A DNA stretch of 64,000 nt from Ancrocorticia sp047602305 (lineage in GTDB: Bacteria; Actinomycetota; Actinomycetes; Actinomycetales; Actinomycetaceae), in the NCBI GenBank assembly GCA_047602305.1, contig JASGHO010000001.1:1736001-1800000 (forward strand), written 5' to 3'. The translations under genes and the position numbers were made by a program. Positions within the stretch are counted from its first letter, which is position 1; each line of letters opens with the position of its first letter. The notes below the pieces were generated by a model. The model worked only from the letters and a program-made list of their open reading frames with translations, searched no databases and had not been told where the DNA came from. Shown here piece after piece: positions 53,083 through 60,145 of the stretch.

Positions 53083-53305
53083 GGTCCAAACATTACGTGG
53101 AGGGGACCGGCCATCAATAGCCTTTCCCGCATCACCAATCTTACGGAGAGCATTCTAGAAAAGCCGACCACTACTCCCCGCACAGTCGAAGGCACAGTAG
53201 ACAACATCATCTAAAGGTCGACGACGCCAAACCACCAGATATGGCTACAGACAAGCACTTCGGCAAATGACCGATAAGGCCTGGCACTCAACGACAAGTG
53301 GATAA

Positions 53306-53914
53306 TCATCCACCATTAGTAGGCGTCCACTCACCATCGGCAAAACGTGCAGTGCGGTCCGCATACTCGGTGCCCTTGGCAGACACGTAGTCTTGCCAAT
53401 TCTGCACAACCTTGGCGACTTCTCCTTCATTCTTCGAGACCCAGATGATGAGGTTCCTGATCTCATCAGGCTCCCAGAAGTCTGCCGACAGCATCTGGAT
53501 CATCGTCAAAGGATCCTCGTAATTGGAACGATGGTCGTACATCCAGGCCAGAGCCAAATAGAGCCAGAGCCTCCAAGGTTCTTCACCTTCATATCCCACA
53601 TTCTCTGCCTCCAACTCGGTGACAGCAGCATGCATGAGGCGTTCCACGTTGTAGCGCTCATCGCGAAGCAGCAATGCAACGTCCTCGACAGACGGCGTTT
53701 GCTGCATGCCCAGCGCGTACTGGGCCTCGGCGAGTCGAACCGCGCCCTCGTCGTCGACCCATCCGTGATGGTACCCGTAGACCAACTCTCGAACGGTGGG
53801 AACAACCCTTGCAAGAATGAACTCCGGGGGCAACACGAACTTCACCAAATCCTCAATGAAGTTCGGAGGAACCAAGAGCGTCAATAGCTCCTCGACCGTG
53901 TAATCATGGCTCAT
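53306..53914 (-). CDS. DUF2247-like immunity protein
   Basis: 202 residues from the ATG at 53914, whose ATG overlaps the stop of an upstream toxin-like stub. Helical protein with ELVYGYHHGWVDDEGAVRLA, WRLWLYLALAWMYDHRSNYE and DFWEPDEIRNLIIW, the layout of the DUF2247 family found beside polymorphic toxins. Cognate toxin is not intact. Confidence 0.65.
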   Translation of the reverse strand: MSHDYTVEELLTLLVPPNFIEDLVKFVLPPEFILARVVPTVRELVYGYHHGWVDDEGAVRLAEAQYALGMQQTPSVEDVALLLRDERYNVERLMHAAVTELEAENVGYEGEEPWRLWLYLALAWMYDHRSNYEDPLTMIQMLSADFWEPDEIRNLIIWVSKNEGEVAKVVQNWQDYVSAKGTEYADRTARFADGEWTPTNGG

Positions 53915-54048
53915 GGAATGTTCGTCTTTCCGTAGCTTCTGCCACGAAGAACAGATCGGTTGATGATCAAGCCTACGTCCTCGATCCTCTGGCTCCATTT
54001 TCTTACGAATAGTCCGCCGCCACCGTAAGATCGCTGACCTACTGTAGG
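53911..54048 (-). pseudogene. Toxin-tail stub upstream of the DUF2247-like gene
   Basis: An open frame without a start, beginning after the previous gene's stop and ending in TGA that overlaps the next ATG. It reads GGLFVRKWSQRIEDVGLI then INRSVLRGRSYGKTNIP. Composition and the stop/start overlap fit the last residues of a lost toxin. The family is not recognised. Confidence 0.4.
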
Positions 54049-54054
54049 TCAGCG
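54032..54054 (-). terminator. Hairpin at stop of 54049 gene
   Basis: A perfect 10-bp stem CGCTGACCTA / TAGGTCAGCG with a 3-base loop overlapping the stop codon at 54049. Confidence 0.5.
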
Positions 54055-54420
54055 CTCATGTACAACAACCCAGATCAGCTCAGGTTCCAGAACTCTCTCC
54101 GTCCACACCGAGATCTCAACCGTTCCCGCAACTGGCATCTCCAGAAGTACCTCGTAATAGACGTTGATGATCCCGAGTCTGCCCGAGGTTTCTAGCATGC
54201 CTCGCCATCGCAGCTCCAATCCTTTATCTGTGGGAAGTTCGTCCGCCTTGCCGAGACTCAACGAAACATCATTATCAAATGGATTCATAACCACAATAGC
54301 GATACTCGAAGGACCAAGAGTTATGAGTCTCTTATCCAGATCTTCTGGCAGTACGCCCGTGTCAGGGTCCAGTACCAACACCAACCCATTCGGGATCTCT
54401 ACACGAACGTTCTGACTCAT
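54049..54420 (-). CDS. Hypothetical immunity-type protein
   Basis: 123 residues from the ATG at 54420, which overlaps the stop of a toxin-like stub (ATGA). All-beta-looking protein, VRVEIPNGLVLVLDPDTG near the start and INVYYEVLLEMPVAGTVEI near the end. No family recognised. Immunity function is inferred from size, position and the overlapping stub. Confidence 0.55.
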   Translation of the reverse strand: MSQNVRVEIPNGLVLVLDPDTGVLPEDLDKRLITLGPSSIAIVVMNPFDNDVSLSLGKADELPTDKGLELRWRGMLETSGRLGIINVYYEVLLEMPVAGTVEISVWTERVLEPELIWVVVHER

Positions 54421-54512
54421 CCTTTGTCTCCCCACTCTGCTTTGTATGCCAATGTAAGACCTCGTTTTCGATAATTACCCGGCATATTATCCGTTCGGTT
54501 TGTAGTGAGAGC
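54417..54512 (-). pseudogene. Toxin-tail stub upstream of the 54049 gene
   Basis: A startless frame beginning right after the stop of the SMI1 paralog: LTTNRTDNMPGNYRK then RGLTLAYKAEWGDKG, ending in TGA overlapping the ATG of the next gene. Looks like the C-terminal end of a lost toxin. Confidence 0.4.
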
Positions 54513-55098
54513 CTATTGGTAGTTATCCCAGTCCTTAATTCCAATATCGACTTCACTAGCCAGGACTTCAAACTCATGGAAGTCCATACTGAGATAGCCT
54601 TTGGAGTCCAGAAAGAACACATCACGATCAAATCCCATCGCCACAGTTCTGAGCATCATGCTCAATGATGAGAACTCGACCGAATGCTCACCCCCATTCA
54701 ATCCAAAAACCTCGGATCGGCCGTCCTGATTCCATCCCTAGGTCAATGACATAAAAGTCACCACCACCATCAGCAAACAACGGCAACCAGCCCACTTGCC
54801 ACCGCATATCACCGACAAACGCTTGATAGTTAAGAATCGCATCCTCAAGAGATAACAAGTAAAAACCTGGGAAAATATCTATCTCGCCAAGTTTCACACC
54901 ATCGGTGTCAGTACCATCACGCCATGCGTAAAGAGCCTCCAGCTCTGGAAAAGACTCAAGCCCTACGCGTGCTAGCAAAGACCGAACTGTTTCAGATGGA
55001 ATACCTTCTCGAAGTGAGTCCAGCAAAACCACGCGACCAAGACGCCGCAGTGACCCCTCAATAGAGCCCAAGGATACGTATATATCGTTACTCATCAC
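54513..55098 (-). pseudogene. Frameshifted SMI1/KNR4 immunity gene
   Basis: The first 136 codons (54688-55098) parallel the gene at 52507 closely (GLESFPELEALYAWRDGT, WLPLFADGGGDFYVIDLG), then the frame ends just after a run of five G (minus strand; CCCCC at 54691-54695). The rest of the protein (EHSVEFSSLSMMLRTVAMG to KDWDNYQ) continues in the next frame. Deleting one G restores a full-length protein. Either a pseudogene or a slippage-controlled gene. Confidence 0.75.
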
Positions 55099-55345
55099 GC
55101 TCCAAACATCACGTGGAAAGGATCCTTTGGCTTGATCCCATAGGCGCGGTAGAAGGAGCTTAACATTCCGCCTTAATAATTCCGCTCACTAACTGGCACA
55201 GCCTGGAGGAATGTCCTAGCTCCACCTTGTACGGAACTTGGGAAAGCGTACTCGTCCAGCGACTGCTCCGCTGGTGCCAGACGAGTCCCCACCGCGACCA
55301 CCATCACATGCGGTCCGTTGTTATGGATCAACGCTATGCCCGACT
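55095..55345 (-). pseudogene. Decayed NucA/NucB-like DNase toxin tail joined to a Hint-like fragment
   Basis: Reading toward the SMI1 paralog: ALIHNNGPHVMVVAVGT (compare Hint ALIRNTGPHTMVAVGT at 63700), then DEYAFPSSVQGGART, LQAVPVSERNY, one stop, GGMLSSFYRAYGIKPKDPF and HVMFGA, ending in TGA that overlaps the immunity ATG. The DEYAFPSSVQGG ... VP.sE ... GG.LSSFYR.. ..DPF pattern is that of NucA/NucB secreted DNases. No start and one internal stop. Confidence 0.55.
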
Positions 55346-55360
55346 ACGATGTCATGGTTT

Positions 55361-55615
55361 CTAACCCGACTTGGCCCTCATGAAATCTTCAGCGCGTAGA
55401 CTCAATCGTGGCTGAAGACCTATCTCCGTATATCCCAGTAAAACAGCTTCAATGCTGGAGCCAACTGGAGGGAAAGTCACCTCCTCATCGTCATCTTCGG
55501 CGATCATCGTAATGGTTAAGAGTCCGTCGGATTCTTCCCCGAAATCGACGTAACAACCATACGACTCGTGTCGCGTTATCCTCCCGTGAACACGGCGAGG
55601 AACTTGTGCGCTCAT
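55361..55615 (-). CDS. S1-like RNA-binding-fold protein, possible immunity protein
   Basis: 84 residues from the ATG at 55615, whose ATG overlaps the stop of a 28-codon frame upstream (a second ATG at 55624 is possible). RVHGRITRHESYGCYVDFGE, DGLLTI and VGSSIEAVLLGYTEIG then RLSLR follow the S1 domain. A solitary S1-like protein inside an immunity array is likely a specialised inhibitor, but that is inference. Confidence 0.65.
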   Translation of the reverse strand: MSAQVPRRVHGRITRHESYGCYVDFGEESDGLLTITMIAEDDDEEVTFPPVGSSIEAVLLGYTEIGLQPRLSLRAEDFMRAKSG

Positions 55616-55698
55616 CGGTGACATATCCTCTCAAATTGGCTTAAACGACCCAATTTCTGTGAGGGTATCTCCAGCTCATAGTCGATCCGAACCGTCAC
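55612..55698 (-). CDS. 28-residue reading frame between two coupled small genes
   Basis: GTG start overlapping the stop of the 43-residue gene (GTGA); stop overlapping the ATG of the S1-like gene (ATGA). Sequence begins MTVRIDYELEIPSQKLGR. It may be a real small protein or the remnant of a longer one; no family is recognised. Confidence 0.3.
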   Translation of the reverse strand: MTVRIDYELEIPSQKLGRLSQFERICHR

Positions 55699-55826
55699 CG
55701 CCCGAAGAGGTCGCGTGTAGCAGCCTGTGCCTCAGCTCCCGTGAGGGTACGTCCTGCGGGTGGCTCCTCGAAGAACTCGTCCGATTCGACGTAGGCTGCC
55801 ATAGCGTCAGTATCGATGGTGTTCAT
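55695..55826 (-). CDS. Small acidic protein, antitoxin-like
   Basis: 43 residues from the ATG at 55826, which has AAGGAGG at ideal distance. MNTIDTDAMAAYVESDEFFE then a Pro-rich link and GAEAQAATRDLFGR. Short acidic proteins of this pattern often serve as antitoxins in actinobacteria, but the partner, if any, is not intact. First gene of a small coupled run with 55612 and 55361. Confidence 0.55.
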   Translation of the reverse strand: MNTIDTDAMAAYVESDEFFEEPPAGRTLTGAEAQAATRDLFGR

Positions 55827-55967
55827 TATGTCCTCCTTAACCGTTGTATTGTCTTTTCTAGCGATTCCATCCTCACACATCCAAGAAGCGGTTGCTTTCT
55901 CCACAACCAGGGAGGTATCGCCGGGACTAACCGACAAAGCTCTCAAGGCAATCAAGGAGGCCCAACA

Positions 55968-56333
55968 ATGACTGAAGTAACGGTTACAGCTCGGCGCTGG
56001 TCAGGCGGCTGGGAGCTGTGGAATGAGGATGACTGCTGGACACAGGTCCGCCATCTAACCAAGGCCGTTCAGCAAGTGCGAGACTATCTCGATACCGTCC
56101 ACCCCGAGGTAGACCACTCCAACTGGAGCGTGACAGTTCTCCCTGCCGATGAACTCACCGTAGTTGTGGAAGCACGGGAAGCAGCAGAGGCCGCACGGGA
56201 AGCGGCCGCCGAGGCGTCCGCCAAGTCCCGTCAAGCCGTGGCCAAACTGCTCTCCGAAGGAATATCCACCACAGATACCGCTGTTCTCATGGGTATCTCT
56301 AAAGGACGTGTATCCCAGCTGGCAAGCGCCTAA
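55968..56333 (+). CDS. HicB-type antitoxin-like protein with HTH, no adjacent toxin
   Basis: 121 residues, AAGGAGG before the ATG. Same architecture as the HicB-like protein at 1567: beta-rich start (TVTARRWSGGWELWNEDD), Ala/Glu-rich helical linker (EAREAAEAAREAAAEASAKS) and an HTH ending TTDTAVLMGISKGRVSQLAS. No HicA gene is next to it, so it may be a solitary repressor or a captured antitoxin. It is the only plus-strand gene in the array. Confidence 0.65.
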   Translation: MTEVTVTARRWSGGWELWNEDDCWTQVRHLTKAVQQVRDYLDTVHPEVDHSNWSVTVLPADELTVVVEAREAAEAAREAAAEASAKSRQAVAKLLSEGISTTDTAVLMGISKGRVSQLASA

Positions 56334-56391
56334 CGAGCCCCATCGTTATATCACGCCAACATGACAGCGTCCTGATTCTTCACAGCCTGTG

Positions 56392-56417
56392 GGGGTGCGC
56401 TCGGGCGAGCGCACCCC
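56392..56417 (+). terminator. Hairpin after HicB-like gene
   Basis: A perfect 11-bp stem GGGGTGCGCTC / GAGCGCACCCC with a 4-base loop, 58 bp after the HicB-like stop; convergent with the immunity-type gene at 56431. Confidence 0.6.
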
Positions 56418-56430
56418 ACCTGAACCTCGT

Positions 56431-56850
56431 TCACCAGCCTTGCATTCCTAGAACACGCTCCAAGCCTCCGTACTGGTTTAGCAGAGGGACAAGAAAGTCT
56501 AATCCATCGCTCAGATCACCGTCATCACTGCCTTCGTCCCAAAGCAAGTAGATCAATATCCGAACAGCTCGATCTACATCGTCAACAATGGCTCCTGATG
56601 ATCCATTCTTCTGCTCGAGGTACTCCCAGGCAGCAATTCGGTGGGACATAAGCGATTCGCCGCTACCCATTCCGACGAACCAACGGTTCAATCCCGCAAC
56701 AAGCCCAGGCCGCAATGATTCCGGAATATCCACCGCAACAGCCATCGCTGCTAGAGCAAAAGTCCGCATCGCCGCAGTTCCAATCGGAACTCCTTCTCGA
56801 ATCGCTCGACACTCAATCGCCTCATCGAAAGCCTCATATGAAATACTCAT
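56431..56850 (-). CDS. Hypothetical immunity-type protein
   Basis: 139 residues. Mostly helical: YEAFDEAIECRAIREGVPIG, FALAAMAVAVDIPE and AWEYLEQKNGSSGAIVDDVD. The ATG overlaps the stop of an upstream startless frame ending VLLRDEFGYNQ, the same toxin-stub arrangement as its neighbours. No family recognised. Confidence 0.5.
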   Translation of the reverse strand: MSISYEAFDEAIECRAIREGVPIGTAAMRTFALAAMAVAVDIPESLRPGLVAGLNRWFVGMGSGESLMSHRIAAWEYLEQKNGSSGAIVDDVDRAVRILIYLLWDEGSDDGDLSDGLDFLVPLLNQYGGLERVLGMQGW

Positions 56851-56932
56851 TGGTTGTATCCAAACTCATCACGGAGAAGCACACAGCTTGAGCACGGTGA
56901 CAGCATCACTCCTTCGCACAACTCCTCGTAAT

Positions 56933-57508
56933 TTATCTCTCGGCCGCGAGTTCGCGGGCGCGATCCCCAAGCATCGTATTCGCAGGACGCCGATCAGCAA
57001 TACTCTGAGCAATATCACGCAGCCTCTCACGCTCTGGCTCCAAAATATCGAGAAGATCCAACAACCCCAGCAGAACTTTATCGTTCTCACTCCACACAAA
57101 ACGCCGGAAACACGGCACAAACGGACGAAGCACAGCCCGGCACGCATCGCCCAGATGCTCGTTCCCTAACTCAACCTCAGAATAGTCTGACTCTCCCGCA
57201 GCGATCTCAACCAACAGATCAAGTGCGCGCCCAAGCCCAAATACTGTGGGGTTACCCTCGCAGATAGCCCTTGCCACAGTTCTCCCTGTCGGCAATGCAG
57301 ACTCGAAAAGCTGTCCTTGGACGACTACATGATTGTCAATCATCCAGTATGCCGAGGACGCTTCTTCCTCATTACTAGCGCATAGCATTCGGTCAATGTC
57401 ATCTGGTACCGAACCAGCATTTTGACCAGCAATTGCCCTCAACTTATCCCACTCAATAGTCGAACCTTGTTCAGACTGCTGACTAAAACGCATCATTTCA
57501 GATTCCAC
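56933..57508 (-). CDS. Hypothetical immunity-type protein
   Basis: 191 residues, helical and acidic, with WDKLRAIAGQNAGSVPDDID near the start, LFESALPTGRTVARAI in the middle and LGLLDLLDILEPERERLRD near the end. ATG starts at 57508 or 57496. Follows the barnase-like relic at 57612, so it may have been inhibitor of, or carried with, that cassette. No family recognised. Confidence 0.5.
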   Translation of the reverse strand: MESEMMRFSQQSEQGSTIEWDKLRAIAGQNAGSVPDDIDRMLCASNEEEASSAYWMIDNHVVVQGQLFESALPTGRTVARAICEGNPTVFGLGRALDLLVEIAAGESDYSEVELGNEHLGDACRAVLRPFVPCFRRFVWSENDKVLLGLLDLLDILEPERERLRDIAQSIADRRPANTMLGDRARELAAER

Positions 57509-57611
57509 GGTTCACCACGTCCCACATGCTTTAGCGCCACCGGTTGGGCCCCAAATACGACTCAGAATACTCTTAGAGCTGCCGCTCGGGCCTGACTTCG
57601 ACACCGTTGCA

Positions 57612-57700
57612 GTCCTCTCATGAACATGACCGTCTTGTAGCCATCTTCCCATTGAGGAGCCCAACCTACCGCTCCTAGCCACGCCTCTTTCCTAAGAACG
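57612..57700 (-). pseudogene. Barnase-like toxin relic (C-terminal end)
   Basis: GAVGWAPQWEDGYKTVMFMRG aligns with GSDGSAYSTKDHYKTFMIMRG of the barnase-like tip at 62238, and the DNA around CTCTCATGAACATGAC is clearly related to CTCTCATGATCATGAA there. The active-site His is Gly here, and upstream codons are lost. The 57509-57812 gap contains nothing else I can support. Confidence 0.5.
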
Positions 57701-57812
57701 GCACTACTTGTAATTCGACGACGACGTCGCACCACCAGCAACAACAGACAAGCATTACGTGCACAACCGGTAGAGCCATGAATCGTCCTTGCCCATCCAT
57801 CGCCGCCTACCT

Positions 57813-58175
57813 TCAAGCACCAACCTGTTCATCACTGGACGAGATCCTGAACTGGATGAATTCTCGCACCCGCATCGCCGCCCCATAAAGGTCACCAACA
57901 CAGTCGCCCTCAACGGCCTTGCTTTCTAGGAGCGCCAAGAACTCCTTGTCCGAGCAGACTTTTCGCCCGCTCCAGACATCTTCGAGCCGCCCAGAGACCA
58001 TGGAGCTCAATTCGAGAATACAGCGCAACTTCACGCCATCAACGGCACATCCATTGTCCCGTCCGTAATAGCAGCCCCGCCCGTAGAATCCGAGCTCCCA
58101 TACCAACTGGACCAAGAAACTGCCATCATCGACCGACTCCATCGAGGCCAGTACGCCTGCTCGAACAGTCGTCAT
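57813..58175 (-). CDS. Hypothetical immunity-type protein
   Basis: 120 residues; the ATG at 58175 overlaps the stop of the gene at 58172. VQLVWELGFYGRGCYYGRDN and LRCILELSSMVSGRLEDVW are the recognisable segments. Coupled with 58172-58522, so the two probably act together or arrived together. No family recognised. Confidence 0.5.
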   Translation of the reverse strand: MTTVRAGVLASMESVDDGSFLVQLVWELGFYGRGCYYGRDNGCAVDGVKLRCILELSSMVSGRLEDVWSGRKVCSDKEFLALLESKAVEGDCVGDLYGAAMRVREFIQFRISSSDEQVGA

Positions 58176-58522
58176 CGAGACTCCTCACGATCAACACGCT
58201 CTAACCGAGCAAGGGCCCGTTGAGCAGTCAGGAATGCATCCGCTCCGCGCTTGCCATACCCTCCTCTACCCTGAACGTAGGCCCATAGTTCCGGGCCGGA
58301 GAACACGTACAGACCTCCATGCAAGCGTTCGAGTTGCTGTGAAACTGCCACCACCATTTCGTTGATTCCCATCAACTTCTCCAAGGTGGCACAGTCATCC
58401 TCACCCTCAGCACCGGCCACGATCTCCCTTGCCCGTAGCGCCAGCTCGTTCTCCCACATTACGAGAAACAACGCTTGGCGTTCTGAGGCAATCACCTCCA
58501 ACACTGCATCGCGAATTCCCAT
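58172..58522 (-). CDS. Hypothetical immunity-type protein
   Basis: 116 residues from the ATG at 58522. Helical, IRDAVLEVIASERQALFLV then ALRAREIVAGAEGEDD and a C-terminal GPELWAYVQGRGGYGKR segment. It directly follows the Hint/ParB-like relic (58525-58787), whose TAG lies two bases before the ATG. No family recognised. Confidence 0.5.
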   Translation of the reverse strand: MGIRDAVLEVIASERQALFLVMWENELALRAREIVAGAEGEDDCATLEKLMGINEMVVAVSQQLERLHGGLYVFSGPELWAYVQGRGGYGKRGADAFLTAQRALARLERVDREESR

Positions 58523-58524
58523 TG

Positions 58525-58787
58525 CTATCTTCCCCGCATCATTTCGACATCTGGATCCCAAGAAGGGTGATGAACGCGTGGTAGTGAGTGGACGTTGATC
58601 TCATGTTCCTGAAGCACCGGGATTCGAGTATTGCCTTCGAAAATCGTTCCATCATCCTGCACGGTAAGTTGTAGGCGATCAAGTCTTGCTTGGTCACTCC
58701 TAGCTCGGTGACCAGGGTGTCATCATCGTGCTCGTCGAAGAGGACCCCACCGGGCTGTAAAGCGACTGCTTCGACTCACTCGCCAAC
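58525..58787 (-). pseudogene. Hint-domain fragment fused to a ParB-like toxin tail, decayed
   Basis: On the minus strand the first 125 bases repeat the Hint domain of 61235-61599 (VALQPGGVLFDEH and LVTELGVTKQDLIAYNL), with point changes and a frame break. After it a new frame reads VQDDGTIFEGNTRIPVLQE then HEINVHSLPRVHHPSWDPDV and ends at TAG 58525. DGTIFEGNTR is like the ParB-type DG..L.GNHR motif seen in some toxin tips. No start; pseudogene. Confidence 0.6.
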
Positions 58788-58796
58788 GAAACTCAG

Positions 58797-59123
58797 TCAG
58801 TCACGACAAACATAGATCCAGAATGCTGAGTTATGTGGTGTGAGCGAAGAATGCGACCTCAACTCATAAGAATATGAGATATCAACAGTTGGTCCTAGAA
58901 GCCCCTCGAGCTCGCTGACAATGTCTTCCATGTCTTCCTGAGCAGATGTTGAGAATTCAGAAAGCTGGAATATCAGACCAATATCATCCCCGTCCACTCT
59001 TACACCATAAGCAAGAGTATGTTCGGGAATGATACCCAGTGCAGCCATCGCGCAATGGGAAACGACGAAATTGACCCAACAAATCCAAGCACTACCAGGG
59101 TTTTCAGGCGTTGGTACACTCAT
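58797..59123 (-). CDS. Hypothetical immunity-type protein
   Basis: 108 residues from the ATG at 59123; this start overlaps the stop of an upstream stub (VKEWIPSAVPCNPKWTP), which supports it. ICWVNFVVSHCAMAALGIIP, YGVRVDGDDIGLIFQLSE and NSAFWIYVCRD are visible. A family of this shape is found near actinobacterial toxins, but I cannot name it. The stub begins at the edge of the right 40-bp repeat. Confidence 0.55.
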   Translation of the reverse strand: MSVPTPENPGSAWICWVNFVVSHCAMAALGIIPEHTLAYGVRVDGDDIGLIFQLSEFSTSAQEDMEDIVSELEGLLGPTVDISYSYELRSHSSLTPHNSAFWIYVCRD

Positions 59124-59163
59124 GGCGTCCACTTCGGGTTGCAAGGAACTGCACTGGGAATCC

Positions 59164-59203
59164 ACTCTTTAACCCTGCTGCTTGGACATTTCTTCAAAGG
59201 TGA
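59164..59203. repeat. 40-bp direct repeat, right copy
   Basis: Pairs with 52413-52452 (one mismatch, 52440/59190). It covers the last codons and stop of the lipoprotein gene. Confidence 0.85.
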
Positions 59204-59990
59204 TGAGTTCCTCGGCTGGCGGGGCCTCCACCTCAAAACGCTCACCCCACAACGACATATCCATGGTCACGGTGCTCGGGCCAAGCTCCAGGACCGTTCT
59301 CCGAATCAGGTCATCAGGGCCAACAAAGTAGGTCATTGTCACCGTGTCACCAATTGTGGAGTCCCATTTGGCCCCCATGTACTGCTGCGCATCAAGCTCA
59401 GTCACGAGCTTAGTAGTGGAGACACCATCGATCGTCTCAGAGTCTGGTTCGGCAGTGAAATCGAGAATCGCGGGACCCGTGCTCTTCATTTTGCTGAGAA
59501 TGTCCCCCTGAGTCAGGCCACTAGAAATCCCTTCGAACCCTGGGACTGAATCGTCAAGCGGAAGCCACTTTCCTTGCGTCTGGGGAAGCCGAGTATACAT
59601 CTTGCCACTCACCTGCAGCGTCTCCATCTGGGTACCAGACGCATCGATCGGGATTGCTAGGTATGCGAACTTCTCGGACGGGTCCTCACTCGCGATGAAG
59701 TCACCTCCGAAAGCCGCACTCCCTTCCGAGTCCCCGGAAACCACATCTACCCGGTAGTACTTCGCCTTGAGCATCGCATTCGTGGTCCGCTCCAGGAAAT
59801 TGTCCTGGGTCAGCTCTGGGAGCTTCGGGGATTCAGATGTGGCAGCGGAGCTTTCCTGGGGAGTGGATACGGCTGACTGCGCCGCCGCATCCTGATCTTT
59901 GGATTCATTAGAGCCGCATCCGGCAAGTCCAAACGTGGCAAGGGCAAGAGCAGCAGCCCCGGCAAGGGACCTGTAACGCAGGGTTCTCAT
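59169..59990 (-). CDS. LppX/LprAFG-like lipoprotein
   Basis: 273 residues from the ATG at 59990. A signal peptide ends in the lipobox LAGC, followed by a Ser/Ala/Glu linker and a beta-rich body: RTTNAMLKAKYYRVDVVSGD, GKMYTRLPQTQGKWLPLDDS and TVTMTYFVGPDDLIRRTVLE. This is the half-barrel (LolA-like) pattern of actinobacterial LppX/LprG-type lipoproteins, which carry lipids at the cell envelope. Its 3' end is duplicated at 52413, on the far side of the immunity array. It now lies between two toxin-related clusters. Confidence 0.8.
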   Translation of the reverse strand: MRTLRYRSLAGAAALALATFGLAGCGSNESKDQDAAAQSAVSTPQESSAATSESPKLPELTQDNFLERTTNAMLKAKYYRVDVVSGDSEGSAAFGGDFIASEDPSEKFAYLAIPIDASGTQMETLQVSGKMYTRLPQTQGKWLPLDDSVPGFEGISSGLTQGDILSKMKSTGPAILDFTAEPDSETIDGVSTTKLVTELDAQQYMGAKWDSTIGDTVTMTYFVGPDDLIRRTVLELGPSTVTMDMSLWGERFEVEAPPAEELITFEEMSKQQG

Positions 59991-60145
59991 TGACCCATCG
60001 TATGGATACTTTCCCGCCAAAACACGCGACTTTGTTCCCAGGAATTGTGAAGCGAGTTACACGAGTGCATGAGGTGCTTCATCCTCTCCAGGATTCTTGC
60101 CACTCAGATTCCTCCTCGGTCAAAATTGACCGATCCCATAGGCCA

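Noticed and set aside
53083..53220. A longer toxin gene upstream of the first SMI1 gene
   Set aside because: Only the final eight codons or so match the stub before the SMI1 paralog; two frames are open further upstream and neither can be tied to a known toxin.
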